Source: Nocardioides mangrovicus (GTDB lineage: Bacteria; Actinomycetota; Actinomycetes; Propionibacteriales; Nocardioidaceae). Taken from it: a DNA stretch of 64,000 nucleotides. How positions within the stretch are numbered: the first letter of the stretch is position 1; every line of letters begins with the position of its first letter. The translations under genes and the position numbers were made by a program. Positions 1 to 10,288 of this stretch are shown here, in pieces. The stretch lies in assembly GCF_003674065.1 (NCBI RefSeq), contig NZ_RDBE01000010.1, positions 525,321-589,320 of the forward strand, read 5' to 3'. The notes under the pieces are model-generated. The model was given only the letters and a program-made list of their open reading frames with translations. It was not told the origin of the DNA and ran no database searches.

Positions 1-648
1 GACCAGCTGCCGGCCGTGGCACTGCGGGCAGGTCTCGTTCATCATGAAGCCGCCGCCGACCGACGATGCGACGGTGCCGGCGCCGTCGCAGGTCGGGCAC
101 ACGTGCGGCCGCGTGCCCGGCTTGCCGCCGGTGCCCTGGCAGTGGGAGCACGGAGCGTCGGAGGAGAGCCGCAGCGGCAGCGTCGTGCCGTCGATGGCCT
201 CCTTGAACCCGATGGTCGCCTCGGCCTCGATGTCGGCGCCGGGGCGCGCCTGCTGTCGCGTCGTGCGCCGGCCGCCCGCACCGCCGCCCCCGAAGAGGTC
301 GCCGAACAGGTCGCCGAAGTCGAACTGCTGCCCGCCCCCGCCCGTCGACGTCCGCCCGCCGCCGAAGCCGCCCGGGAACCCGCCGGGGAAGCCCCCGCCG
401 AACCCACCGGAGGCCGCCGCGGCGCGCAGCTCGTCGTACTCCTTGCGCTTCTTCTCGTCCCCCACGACGTCGTAGGCCTCGGCGACCTCCTTGAAGCGGG
501 CGTGCTTCTTCTCATCGCCCGGGTTGGAGTCGGGGTGGTTCTCCTTGGCCAGCTTGCGGTAGGCCTTCTTGATGTCCTTGGCGTCGGCGTCCTTCGCCAC
601 GCCGAGGATCCGGTAGAAGTCCTTGGTCGCCCAGTCGGCACTGCTCAT
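1..648 (-). CDS. dnaJ: Chaperone protein DnaJ, N-terminal part (cut by left window edge)
   Basis: Co-chaperone that stimulates DnaK ATPase and delivers unfolded substrates in the cytoplasm. The 216 visible codons start at an ATG at 648. They encode a J domain (about residues 9-75) with the HPD motif at residues 38-40, a Gly/Phe-rich linker with repeated GGF motifs (about 88-135), and the start of the zinc-binding domain, with CSHCQGTG and CPTCDGAG repeats and a third CPQCHG. The rest of the zinc domain and the C-terminal substrate domain lie beyond base 1. It is the last visible gene of dnaK-grpE-dnaJ, 77 bp after grpE, so it should share the HspR-type control upstream of dnaK. The long Gly/Phe linker suits the DnaJ1 type encoded with dnaK in actinobacteria. 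Confidence 0.96.
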   Translation of the reverse strand, partial: MSSADWATKDFYRILGVAKDADAKDIKKAYRKLAKENHPDSNPGDEKKHARFKEVAEAYDVVGDEKKRKEYDELRAAAASGGFGGGFPGGFPGGFGGGRTSTGGGGQQFDFGDLFGDLFGGGGAGGRRTTRQQARPGADIEAEATIGFKEAIDGTTLPLRLSSDAPCSHCQGTGGKPGTRPHVCPTCDGAGTVASSVGGGFMMNETCPQCHGRQLV

Positions 649-725
649 GGGGTCACCCCTCCTCTCGTTGCTTCATCGTTCTCGGTCTCGAGGCGACGCT
701 GGCGCGCCCCCTCGACCAGCGACCC

Positions 726-1315
726 TCACTCAGGGTCGAGCACCGTCACCTTGGCGGCCCGGACGACACGCTCGCCGATCCGGTAGCCGGCCTGCGCGAC
801 GTGCTCCACCGTCGTGGTGGTCACCTCGGCGGAGTGGCCGTGCATCAGCGCCTCGTGCAGATTGGGGTCGAACTCCTCGCCGCTGGCGCCGAACTTGGTC
901 AGCCCCAGCCCCGCGACCACCCTGTCGAGGGAGTCGGCCACGGCCTTGAAGCCGCCCTCGACCTCGCCGGCCTCGCGGGCCCGGTCGATGTCGTCGAGCA
1001 CCGGCAGCAGCGAGCTGAGCACGGAGAACGTGGCGTTCTGCCGCACCAGCTCGCGGTCGCGGTCGACGCGCCGCTTGTAGTTGACGTACTCGGCCTGGAT
1101 CCGCTGCAGGTCGGCGGTGCGCTCGGCCAGCTGCTGGGCGAGCGGGTCGGCCCCGGCGCCCGAGACCTGGTCGCTCGACACGCCGTCCGCCGACACCTCG
1201 TCCTGAGGCTCGAGCGGGCCACCCTCCTCGACCCAGTTGTCGACTCCGGAGATCTCCTCGGCGTCGGGGGCAGGAGGGGCCGACCGGTCGACCGGCCCCT
1301 CCGGGTGCTCCTGGG

Positions 1316-1319
<4 letters not shown>
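726..1319 (-). CDS. grpE: Nucleotide exchange factor GrpE
   Basis: Releases ADP from DnaK during the chaperone cycle. The 197-aa product has an acidic, poorly conserved N-terminus (about residues 1-60), a long helical coiled-coil segment (about 60-110) and the C-terminal beta domain ending in the family motif [15 protein letters not shown]. Length is typical of actinobacterial GrpE. The start is a GTG whose first bases overlap the dnaK stop codon (GTGA, 4 bp), which implies translational coupling. Neighbours dnaK upstream and dnaJ downstream confirm identity. Confidence 0.96.
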
Positions 1320-3175
<1,856 letters not shown>

Positions 3176-3249
3176 GTCTGCTACCTCTTCTTCTCGGTGT
3201 TCACGTCTAGTGAGCAGCGTGGTGGTTCTGCTCCGGTGGAGTCAAACAA

Positions 3250-3270
3250 GTTGAGTGCGCTGCGCTCAAG
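3250..3270. promoter_or_regulatory. HAIR-like operator (HspR-associated inverted repeat)
   Basis: The 21-bp sequence reads GTTGAGT, 7 nt, GCTCAAG. The established HAIR consensus is CTTGAGT-N7-ACTCAAG, so 12 of 14 arm positions match with the correct spacing. It sits between divergent dnaK and zwf, about 75 bp upstream of dnaK, where HspR represses the dnaK operon in streptomycetes and mycobacteria. The TTGAGC on the minus strand could double as a -35 element. The rest of the 3176-3467 gap shows no gene. Confidence 0.85.
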
Positions 3271-3467
3271 TCTGACATCTGGTCCAACGGCCGAGGTCGG
3301 CGGGAGATTCCCGATCGGCGCAATCGGGTTCGCACACGCCTCGACGCGGTGGCCGATCGGCCTCCGCGGCCGCGGCTGCGCTCGCGCTGCGGCCCCACCA
3401 CCGACTGGGCCGGGATCGGCAACACGGGCGTCATCCGGACCGGGCGGCGAGGTGCGACAGTTAGGAC

Positions 3468-4910
3468 ATGGCCACCGCACCGACCACCGTCGTCCTGTTC
3501 GGCGCGACCGGCGACCTCTCGCGCCGCAAGCTGCTGCCGGGGCTGATGCACCTGTTCGAGACCGGCCTGGTCGACCAGATCCAGGTCGTCGGCACCTCGT
3601 TGGACGAGCTGGACCGCGACGGGTTCGTCGACTTCGCCCGCAAGGCCGTGGAGGAGTTCGGCGGCGAGCGCGACCTCACCGTGTGGGACGACTTCGCGCC
3701 CCGGTTGCACTGGGCTCCCGGCGCCGAGGGACCCAACGGCCTGCGGCGAGCCGTCGAGGACGCGGAGAAGGCCGCCGGAGTCTTTGGCGAGAGCCAGCGC
3801 CTGCACTACCTCAGCGTGCCGCCGAAGGCGGCGCTCGCCGTCGTCCACGAGCTGGAGGAGGCGGGCCTGGCCGAACGCAGCCGGATCATCATGGAGAAGC
3901 CGTTCGGCGTCGACCTGGCCTCGGCCGTCGAGCTCAACAACGAGCTGCACGAGGTGTTCGCCGAGGACCAGATCTTCCGCATCGACCACTTCTTGGGCAA
4001 AGAGGCCGCCCAGAACATCTTGGCCTTCAGGTTCGGCAACGGGCTCTTCGAGCCGATCTGGCACCGCAACCACATCGACCACATCCAGATCGACGTCCCG
4101 GAGTCGCTCGGCCTGGAGCAGCGGGCCAACTTCTACGAGTCGACCGGTGCCTATCGCGACATGGTGGTCACCCACCTGTTCCAGATCATGGCCTTCACCG
4201 CGATGGAGCCGCCCACCGCGCTCGAGCCCTTCGCGATCAGCGAGGAGAAGAACAAGGTCTTCCGCTCGATGAGCCCGATCGAGCCCCACGACGTGGTCCG
4301 CGGCCAGTTCGTCGGGTACCGCGACATCCCCGGGGTCAAGCCCGACTCCGAGACCGAGACGTTCATCGCACTGCGCTGCTACATCGACAACTGGCGCTGG
4401 GCGGGGGTGCCGTTCTACCTGCGCACCGGCAAGGAGATGGCCGAGGGCGCGCGCATCATCTCGATCGCCTTCCGCGAGCCGCCGCGCTCGATGTTCCCGC
4501 CCGGCTCCGGCGTCGGCGACCACGGCCCGGACCATCTGACCTTCGACCTCGCCGACCGGGCCAAGATGTCGTTGTCGTTCTACGGCAAGCGTCCCGGCCC
4601 CGGCATGAAGCTGGACAAGCTCTCGATGCAGTTCGCCATGGGCGACACCGGGTGGGCGGGCGCGGTGCTGGAGGCCTACGAACGGCTGATCTACGACGCC
4701 ATCCGCGGTGACCGCACGCTGTTCACCTCGGCCCAGGGCATCGAGCGCCTCTGGGAGATCTCCCAGCCCCTCTTGGAGAACCCCCCGGTGGTCCGCCCCT
4801 ACGCGAAGGGCTCCTGGGGCCCCAACGCGATCCACCAGCTCGTCGCTCCCGCCACCTGGCGGCTCCCCTTCGAGCGTGGCTGGCGCGACCCGAACGCAGC
4901 GGGCGCCTGA
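3468..4910 (+). CDS. zwf: Glucose-6-phosphate 1-dehydrogenase
   Basis: Oxidises glucose 6-phosphate to 6-phosphogluconolactone with NAD(P)+, the entry step of the oxidative pentose phosphate pathway. The 480-aa product carries an N-terminal Rossmann motif (LFGATGDLSRRKL) and the substrate-binding/catalytic signature RIDHFLGKE near residue 172, followed by the beta+alpha domain. Full length for the family. It is divergent from dnaK and not next to the usual tkt/tal/opcA genes, so it may be a second, stand-alone zwf paralogue. The ATG at 3468 lacks a good ribosome-binding site. Confidence 0.93.
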   Translation: MATAPTTVVLFGATGDLSRRKLLPGLMHLFETGLVDQIQVVGTSLDELDRDGFVDFARKAVEEFGGERDLTVWDDFAPRLHWAPGAEGPNGLRRAVEDAEKAAGVFGESQRLHYLSVPPKAALAVVHELEEAGLAERSRIIMEKPFGVDLASAVELNNELHEVFAEDQIFRIDHFLGKEAAQNILAFRFGNGLFEPIWHRNHIDHIQIDVPESLGLEQRANFYESTGAYRDMVVTHLFQIMAFTAMEPPTALEPFAISEEKNKVFRSMSPIEPHDVVRGQFVGYRDIPGVKPDSETETFIALRCYIDNWRWAGVPFYLRTGKEMAEGARIISIAFREPPRSMFPPGSGVGDHGPDHLTFDLADRAKMSLSFYGKRPGPGMKLDKLSMQFAMGDTGWAGAVLEAYERLIYDAIRGDRTLFTSAQGIERLWEISQPLLENPPVVRPYAKGSWGPNAIHQLVAPATWRLPFERGWRDPNAAGA

Positions 4911-4934
4911 CGGTCCCGCGCGCACCGGGGTTGG

Positions 4935-4940
4935 TAGCGT
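4935..4940 (+). promoter_or_regulatory. Putative leaderless -10 element
   Basis: TAGCGT lies exactly 7 nt before the GTG at 4948. This matches the TANNNT-N6/7-start layout of actinobacterial leaderless transcripts, and it supports that GTG as the start. Confidence 0.5.
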
Positions 4941-4947
4941 CCGCGCC

Positions 4948-5475
4948 GTGCCGCAGACCATCTACCGCAAGAGCCGGGTCAGCCCGCGGGCGTGGGCGCT
5001 CCCCGTCGTCCTCTGGGTGATCGCCGCCGTGGTCATCGTGGTCTTCTTTCCGGGCGTGAGCACCAGCGCCACCGTGCTCGCCGCCACCCTGCCGACAGCG
5101 ATCGTGCTCGCGATCTGGCTGCTCACCTTGTGGTCGATGAACCGCTACGGCAGCCTGCGCTTGACCGCCGAGACGCTGTTCGTCGGCCGCGACACGGTGC
5201 CGGTCGACCAGATCGACCCCGCCTCGGTGCACGGCGCCGACAGCCGCCCGCCCGGCGCGCTCGAGCGCACCGTCACCTCGGCCGCCACGGTGCAGCCGCC
5301 CGGCCAGGGGCCGACGTCGGCCGACATGGACCGGCTGCTCGGTGGCGCCTACGGCTCCACCCTGGGTGACGACGTCGTGGTGATCCGGATGCGGAACGGC
5401 TCGCGCTACGGCGTGCCCACCACCGATCGCGCACGGCTACTGGCCGCGCTCCGCGAGGTGGTCCCCACCCCCTGA
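4948..5475 (+). CDS. Small membrane protein with PH-like soluble domain (DUF3093-like)
   Basis: A 175-aa protein with two adjacent N-terminal transmembrane helices (about residues 12-33 and 36-57) followed by a cytoplasmic part that looks like a small PH-type beta domain (LRLTAETLFVGRDTVPVDQI..., later VVVIRMRNGSRYGVPTTD). The order of two helices and a PH-like domain resembles actinobacterial DUF3093 proteins; this is judged by eye. The function of the family is unknown. The GTG start is supported by TAGCGT 7 nt upstream. It lies 37 bp after zwf on the same strand. Confidence 0.6.
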   Translation: MPQTIYRKSRVSPRAWALPVVLWVIAAVVIVVFFPGVSTSATVLAATLPTAIVLAIWLLTLWSMNRYGSLRLTAETLFVGRDTVPVDQIDPASVHGADSRPPGALERTVTSAATVQPPGQGPTSADMDRLLGGAYGSTLGDDVVVIRMRNGSRYGVPTTDRARLLAALREVVPTP

Positions 5476-5496
5476 GGTGGGATCACCACCCCAGCC

Positions 5497-5521
5497 GGAA
5501 TACCCGTCGGCACTGCTCGTT
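5497..5521 (+). promoter_or_regulatory. Putative SigR/SigH-type promoter (GGAAT-N17-GTT)
   Basis: GGAAT at 5497-5501 and GTT at 5519-5521 are separated by 17 nt, close to the thiol-oxidative-stress ECF sigma (SigR/SigH) consensus GGAAT-N17/18-GTT. The predicted transcription start falls within a few bases of the ATG at 5531, so the aldo/keto reductase would be nearly leaderless and induced by disulfide stress. Inference from motif only. Confidence 0.5.
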
Positions 5522-5530
5522 GCTACTTCT

Positions 5531-6376
5531 ATGAGCGTTCTCGACCTGACTCTGAACAACGGCATCACGATCCCCCAGCTCGGCTTCGGTGTGTTCCAGA
5601 TCCCGCCGGAAGAGACCGCGAAGGCGGTCGCGACCGCACTCGAGGTCGGCTACCGCCACATCGACACCGCCGAGATGTACGGCAACGAGGCGGAGGTCGG
5701 CGCCGCGATTCGCGCGTCGGGCGTCCCGCGCAACGAGATCTTCGTGACCAGCAAGCTCAACAACGGCTTCCACCAGCCCGACCAGGCCCGCGCCGCCTTC
5801 CAGGGCACGCTGGAGGCGCTCGACATCGGCTACGTCGACCTGTTCCTCATCCACTGGCCGCTGCCCACCCTCTACGGCGGCGACTACGTCTCCACGTGGG
5901 AGACCCTGGTCGAGTTCACCGCCGACGGCCGCGCCCGGTCGGTGGGCGTGAGCAACTTCCAGCCCGACCACCTCGACCGGCTGGCGGCGCAGACCGGCAC
6001 GGTGCCCGCCGTCAACCAGATCGAGGTGCACCCCTACTTCGGCAACGAGGCGGCCCGCAAGGCCAGCCACGACCGCAACATCCTCGTCGAGGCGTGGTCG
6101 CCGATCGCGCAGGGCGGCGTGCTGGAGGACGAGACGATCGTCGGCATCGCCCAGAAGTACGACAAGACGCCGGCCCAGGTCGTGCTGCGCTGGCACCTCG
6201 AGCGCGGCGACATCATCTTCCCCAAGTCCACCCACGAGGAGCGGATGCGCGAGAACTTCGCGCTCTTCGACATCGAGCTGAGCCCCGACGACGTCGAGGC
6301 GATCAGCGCGCTGGACAAGGGCGAGGAGGGTCGCACCGGCCCGAACCCCGACACCTTCGCCTACATCCCCGACTGA
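5531..6376 (+). CDS. Aldo/keto reductase
   Basis: NADPH-dependent oxidoreductase of the AKR5-like group reducing small aldehydes or ketones (for example 2,5-diketo-D-gluconate or methylglyoxal); substrate not predictable here. The 281-aa TIM barrel shows the catalytic tetrad context: GYRHIDTAEMYGNE (Asp and Tyr), FVTSKLNN (Lys) and LFLIHWPLP (His). The NADPH loop (FPKSTHEERMRENF) is near the C-terminus. The ATG at 5531 is preferred over an upstream in-frame ATG at 5477 because conservation begins here and the SigR-like promoter covers the region between. Confidence 0.9.
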   Translation: MSVLDLTLNNGITIPQLGFGVFQIPPEETAKAVATALEVGYRHIDTAEMYGNEAEVGAAIRASGVPRNEIFVTSKLNNGFHQPDQARAAFQGTLEALDIGYVDLFLIHWPLPTLYGGDYVSTWETLVEFTADGRARSVGVSNFQPDHLDRLAAQTGTVPAVNQIEVHPYFGNEAARKASHDRNILVEAWSPIAQGGVLEDETIVGIAQKYDKTPAQVVLRWHLERGDIIFPKSTHEERMRENFALFDIELSPDDVEAISALDKGEEGRTGPNPDTFAYIPD

Positions 6377-6410
6377 CTGTCCGAGCCGCTCGGCGCGGCG
6401 GTGGGGCACC

Positions 6411-7067
6411 TCAGCGACGTCGCCGGGCCAGCGAGGCCAAGGCGCCCACCGCTCGGGCGGTGTCGGCGGCGGCGTGAACCGCCGAACTCGCCAGCGTCTC
6501 GGTGGCAGACGGGAGGTCGGCCAGCTCGAGCAGCTCGAGCAGGAGAAGCTCGGCCGCCAATGTGCCGGCCTCCCAGCGGGTCACGTGCCGCCGGCCTGTA
6601 CCCCGGCGCTGCATCCGGATGCGAGCAGGGTGCGCTCCTGGCCGCTCACCGCGGGCCAGCAGCGCCGGTGAGCGGTGCCAGCGCCGGCCGTCGAGGTGAA
6701 CGGTCCACGCGTGCCCGTCGCCGCGCACCAGCAGGTGCTCGATCTGACTGCCTCCCCCCGCCGGCTCGACCCACTCCTGCTGCACGGTGAGCTCGCGGCC
6801 GAGCACCGTGAAGCGTCGGATCCGGACCGAGCCGACGACGTCCTCGTCGGCGGGCGCCCAACTGAACCGGGCCAGCTGGGCGCCTGCGGCGGTGAGGTTG
6901 AGCTCCCGAGCTGCCACGCCGGCGCTCACCGCGGTCCGGTCGACCTCGAACTCGGCCAGCAGCTCCGAGTCACCGCGAGCGTGGGCCCGCACGGCCGTGC
7001 GCTGGTCCACCGTGAGCAGCTCCTCGACAGACTGCTCACCGGCCTCCAGGGTCGTCGACCAGTCCAT
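6411..7067 (-). CDS. Unknown protein, last gene of the T7SS-associated operon
   Basis: A 218-aa product I do not recognise. The N-terminal half looks helical and acidic; the middle (about 75-150) alternates beta-like segments (IRRFTVLGRELTVQQEW, IEHLLVRGDGHAWTVHL). The C-terminal 45 residues form a Leu/Ala-rich amphipathic helix ending RRRR. No signal peptide or WXG motif. The ATG at 7067 follows a GAGGG about 11 nt upstream. It is 14 bp downstream of the 90-aa helical gene and ends the operon running from 10112, so it may be a chaperone or accessory factor of the secreted proteins. It could be a divergent EspG-like protein, but I could not match the fold. Confidence 0.6.
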   Translation of the reverse strand: MDWSTTLEAGEQSVEELLTVDQRTAVRAHARGDSELLAEFEVDRTAVSAGVAARELNLTAAGAQLARFSWAPADEDVVGSVRIRRFTVLGRELTVQQEWVEPAGGGSQIEHLLVRGDGHAWTVHLDGRRWHRSPALLARGERPGAHPARIRMQRRGTGRRHVTRWEAGTLAAELLLLELLELADLPSATETLASSAVHAAADTARAVGALASLARRRR

Positions 7068-7081
7068 GCCCGATGCAGCCC

Positions 7082-7354
7082 TCAGTGGGCGCCGCTGGTG
7101 GCGTTGGCCTGCTCGGTCTTCTCGGCTGCGCGGGCCTGCCCTTCCACCTTGGTGGCCTCCTCGCGGATCCCCTCGGCGGCCCGCTGGGCGGCGCCGCGGT
7201 AGCCCTTGATGGCACCACGAACCTCCGTGGCGTTGTCGCAGTCCCAGGTGCTGCCCGCCGCCGCGGTGTTCGCGGCGTCGCAGCAGACCTCGATGTCGGA
7301 TGCGAGCGCGCGCAGCAGCCGCGCCTTTTGGAAGAGGTCGTCTGAGTGAGCCAT
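7082..7354 (-). CDS. Small helical WXG100-like protein
   Basis: A 90-aa, all-helical, Ala-rich protein with the size and two-helix layout of ESAT-6/WXG100 secretion substrates. The central turn reads TWDCD rather than a canonical W-x-G. It has two Cys in helix 1 (CCD) and one in the turn. The ATG at 7354 has a good AGGAG 9 nt upstream. Encoded directly after the 507-aa putative substrate, it could be its partner in a heterodimer. The family assignment rests on size, helix pattern and context. Confidence 0.65.
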   Translation of the reverse strand: MAHSDDLFQKARLLRALASDIEVCCDAANTAAAGSTWDCDNATEVRGAIKGYRGAAQRAAEGIREEATKVEGQARAAEKTEQANATSGAH

Positions 7355-7366
7355 GCCTGACGTCTC

Positions 7367-8890
7367 CTAGAACCAGTTGCCCGGGTTGACCGGTGAGTCC
7401 TTGACGGCGTCGACCGCATCGCCGAGGCCGTCCTTGACGTCGTCGACGGTGTCGCTGACCTTGTCCTTCACGGTGTTGTAGGCATCGCTCGCCTTGTCGC
7501 CGACCCACTTCCCGGCGTCGGAGACCGCGCCGGTGACGTCGTCCCAGTGCTCGACCAGGCGCGCGCCGCCGTAGACGATGCCGGTGACCGCCACCGCACC
7601 CCAGGTGACCGGGTTGGGCGCGATCATCGCCGCGGTGAGCGAGGCGTTGAAGCCCACCTCGGCGACGTCGCCGATGACCTTCGCCTTGCCCTGGGTGCCA
7701 CCCTCGCTCCATGCCTTCTGGAGCTCGCCCGACCGGAAGCCGTTGACCACACCGATGGTGGAGTCGACGGTGGCGAACGCGCTGCCGGCCACCCCCAGCA
7801 CCCGCAGCGCACCGCCGACCTTGGCCACCTGGGCGAACTTGCCGGCCACCCCCTCGCCGTCGGCGAACACCTTGAGCAGGTTGGTGGCGTTGCGGCCCAC
7901 CGTGACGGTCTCGGTGACGCCCCCGCGCACGACGGTGGTGGTCCACGGCCGGCCGAAGATGTTGCCGGTCAGCGCGGCGAGCTTGCTCGAGGCCGGCGTC
8001 TTGGTGAGGTCGACCAGCTTGTCCATGTTGGACTTGATGAGCGGGTTGTTGAGGATCTTGGCCGACATCGAGAGCTGGCCCTCGCCGTTGGTGGCCTCGC
8101 GGGCGGCGTTGAGGGCGTCCTCGAAGCTCTGCGACTTCAAGATGTACTTCACGGCTTGGCCCTTGAGCCAGGGCAGGGTGCTGCCCGGCGCCGTCAGCGT
8201 GCGCCGCGGACCGGTGTAGAGGTCGTCGACGAGCTTGATGCCCTTCTGCAGCCACTGCGCCTGGTTGAGCAGGCCACGCGCCCGCAGCGCGTCCTGGCCC
8301 ATCTCGCCGTAGCGGCTGGTGACCTTGAACAGCAGCCCGTAGGCCTGGCTCTTCGACAGGTTGGCCACCGCCACCGACGCCATGCCACCTGCCTGCAGCA
8401 GGTTCTGGTACTCGTGGAAGGCGTGGATGCCCTTGCTGATCAGCTCGCCGTGGCTGCCCAGTAGGGGCAGGTGCTCGACAGCCTTGGTCTCCACCTTCTC
8501 CAGCCAGTCGGAGAAGTTCTGCGAGCCGTCCCAGCTCAAGATGCTGGAGTCGTCGCCCGACAGCTTCGCCTTCTGCGCCCCCTCCAGGGTGTAGAGCTGC
8601 TCGTCGACCGGCATCGAGGCGCCTGCCATCGCCTTCAACTGCGCCTCGGAGGCGCTGAACCCGTCGAACTTCGTCTGGTGGGCCTCCATGCGGTGGATCA
8701 GCCCGACCCGTGCGCGCAGGTCGATCGCGGTCTCGGTGGCCCAGGTCGAGAGCGTGCGCAGCTGGCCGACCTCGTGACCGACGTCGAGGGAGTCAGCGGT
8801 GCGCAGCATGCCCGGCACGTCGTCGGCCAGCGCGGTCAGCTTGTCGGCGGTGGCCTTGAGGACGTCGGCGTCGACGAACGAGCCGCTCAC
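7367..8890 (-). CDS. Large putative T7SS substrate with glycine-zipper region
   Basis: A 507-aa protein without signal peptide. Residues about 1-110 are helical and WXG/LXG-like (VDADVLKATADKLTALADDV...). A helical middle follows, then a Gly/Ala-rich hydrophobic stretch (about 355-430, GVAGKFAQVAKVGGALRVLG) of glycine-zipper type, and a C-terminal amphipathic tail with repeating DxVKD motifs ending PVNPGNWF. No toxin domain is recognisable. The GTG start overlaps the stop of the EspG-like gene (GTGA). The layout of a long protein beside EspG-like and WXG100 genes suggests a secreted or membrane-inserted substrate. Function unknown. Confidence 0.65.
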   Translation of the reverse strand: MSGSFVDADVLKATADKLTALADDVPGMLRTADSLDVGHEVGQLRTLSTWATETAIDLRARVGLIHRMEAHQTKFDGFSASEAQLKAMAGASMPVDEQLYTLEGAQKAKLSGDDSSILSWDGSQNFSDWLEKVETKAVEHLPLLGSHGELISKGIHAFHEYQNLLQAGGMASVAVANLSKSQAYGLLFKVTSRYGEMGQDALRARGLLNQAQWLQKGIKLVDDLYTGPRRTLTAPGSTLPWLKGQAVKYILKSQSFEDALNAAREATNGEGQLSMSAKILNNPLIKSNMDKLVDLTKTPASSKLAALTGNIFGRPWTTTVVRGGVTETVTVGRNATNLLKVFADGEGVAGKFAQVAKVGGALRVLGVAGSAFATVDSTIGVVNGFRSGELQKAWSEGGTQGKAKVIGDVAEVGFNASLTAAMIAPNPVTWGAVAVTGIVYGGARLVEHWDDVTGAVSDAGKWVGDKASDAYNTVKDKVSDTVDDVKDGLGDAVDAVKDSPVNPGNWF

Positions 8891-9729
8891 ACCAGTGCCC
8901 CGCTCGCGGCGGCGCCGGCCTCCAGCTCACCCTTGGCGGGAAGGAGATCGCTCAGCGCCTGCCACAGGTCGCCACCGCTGGTGGGGACGAAGGTGGCATC
9001 GGGATCGGCCGCGATGTCCTCGGGGTGCAGCGGCTCGGCCGGCGTGGTGCGCACCCAGAAGCCGCCGGGTCCGCAGTCCCACACGGCCAGGCCGCGAGCG
9101 TGGGCGCGCGAGTCGGGACCCCAGACGCAGGTGACCCGCCACGTGGCCTGCAAGGTGGCGAGGACGGCCAGCCACATCTCGCGCTGATCGGTCTCCATGG
9201 AGCCGAGGATGTCGTCGAGCGTAGCGATCGCGACGGTGCGCACGTCCTCCCACTCGGTGTGCTCCGAGGCGGCGGCGAACGCCGCCATCAAGGAACCCAC
9301 CGTCGAGAACGACGCCGCGACCGGCCGCGAGACCGGCGGCGGGGTGCTGCGACGGAAGCCGACGAGCCGGGCCAGCACCCAGATCAGCTGCGGCAGCGCG
9401 TCACGGGTGTAGACCGTCTCGTCGCGGCCTGGCCAGGGGTCGGTGTACCAGATCGTCTCGTCACCGCCCACGACCACGTGCGCGGTCACCTGACCGCGGT
9501 CGCTGGCGGACTCGACGAAGAGCTCGATGAGCGGGCGCGACATGGCCAGCGCCAGGTCGGCCACCAACGGATGGATCTCCCCGTCGGCGGTGAGCAGTCC
9601 TGCCGTGCTCAGCTCCTCGCGCGTGGCTGCGTCGACCCCGGCGGACTCGCCGTTGCTCACCGCTCGCAGCGCTTCGAGATGATCGTCGCTGACTGACAGC
9701 CGTCGTCGCATCGTGTCCAGTGCGGGCAC
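8887..9729 (-). CDS. EspG-like ESX secretion-associated protein
   Basis: A 280-aa cytoplasmic protein whose layout resembles EspG chaperones that bind type VII substrates. There is an N-terminal segment (LEALRAVSNGESAGVDAATREELSTAGLL), the phrase DGEIHPLVADLALAMSRP, and a C-terminal FVPTSGGDLWQALSDLLP that resembles the family's end. It lies between the WXG100 gene (107 bp upstream) and the large substrate gene (4-bp overlap). The GTG at 9729 has a GGGGGAG just upstream. Assigned by eye from pattern and context. Confidence 0.65.
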   Translation of the reverse strand: MPALDTMRRRLSVSDDHLEALRAVSNGESAGVDAATREELSTAGLLTADGEIHPLVADLALAMSRPLIELFVESASDRGQVTAHVVVGGDETIWYTDPWPGRDETVYTRDALPQLIWVLARLVGFRRSTPPPVSRPVAASFSTVGSLMAAFAAASEHTEWEDVRTVAIATLDDILGSMETDQREMWLAVLATLQATWRVTCVWGPDSRAHARGLAVWDCGPGGFWVRTTPAEPLHPEDIAADPDATFVPTSGGDLWQALSDLLPAKGELEAGAAASGALV

Positions 9730-9836
9730 GCGGCGCTCCCCCTCGGTCGTGTGTCGTCGATGTGGTCGTGCCTGGTGATGACGAACCGGGCACCGCCGCG
9801 GTGGCGGTGCCCGGTCCGGTGCAGCCGTGGAGGGCC

Positions 9837-10112
9837 TCAGATGGAGGCGGACTCCCCGGTAGCTGCAGCGATGTTGTTGTGCTGGGTGCGCACGTCGTCG
9901 CGCCCCTCGTGCAGCGCGGTCTGCAGCTTGTCGAACGCCGGCTTGAAGTCGTTCCAGGCCGAGCGGAACTTGTCCGCGTTGTGGCCCTTCCAGACGGCCT
10001 GGTTCAGGTGACCGTCACCCTTCGACTTCATGTCCTGCGCCTGGTCGCCGAGCTCGCCCAGACCCTTGTGCAGGTTCCGCAGCGTCTCGAGATCGCCACC
10101 AACTTCCGGCAT
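9837..10112 (-). CDS. WXG100 family (ESAT-6-like) secreted protein
   Basis: A 91-aa two-helix protein with a WKG turn (VWKGHNADKFRSAWNDF) at about residue 40, the WXG motif of small T7SS substrates. C-terminal helix about 45-80. Such proteins dimerise and are exported by the EccC/EssC motor. The ATG at 10112 is chosen over an upstream in-frame start at 10142 because AAGGGGG lies 8-9 nt before it and WXG100 proteins normally start close to helix 1. First gene of the minus-strand T7SS operon, divergent from eccC. Confidence 0.85.
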   Translation of the reverse strand: MPEVGGDLETLRNLHKGLGELGDQAQDMKSKGDGHLNQAVWKGHNADKFRSAWNDFKPAFDKLQTALHEGRDDVRTQHNNIAAATGESASI

Positions 10113-10288
10113 GATCCTTGCCCCCTTCGAGGGATGTGTCACGGCCCGCGAAGGCCCTTGTTAGGTGAGGATTTACCACCGTCCGGCGCCCCCCAAACAT
10201 CGGATTCACAAGTTGTTGAGGAGCCGCCAGGCGCCCCGGTCGCGGATATCCTGGGTGGGCACGTCTCGTGCGGACGAGGGGACTCCTG

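Noticed and set aside
6411-7067. 218-aa gene as a second EspG-like protein
   Set aside because: The N-terminal pattern and the Leu/Ala-rich C-terminus do not match the EspG layout; left as unknown.
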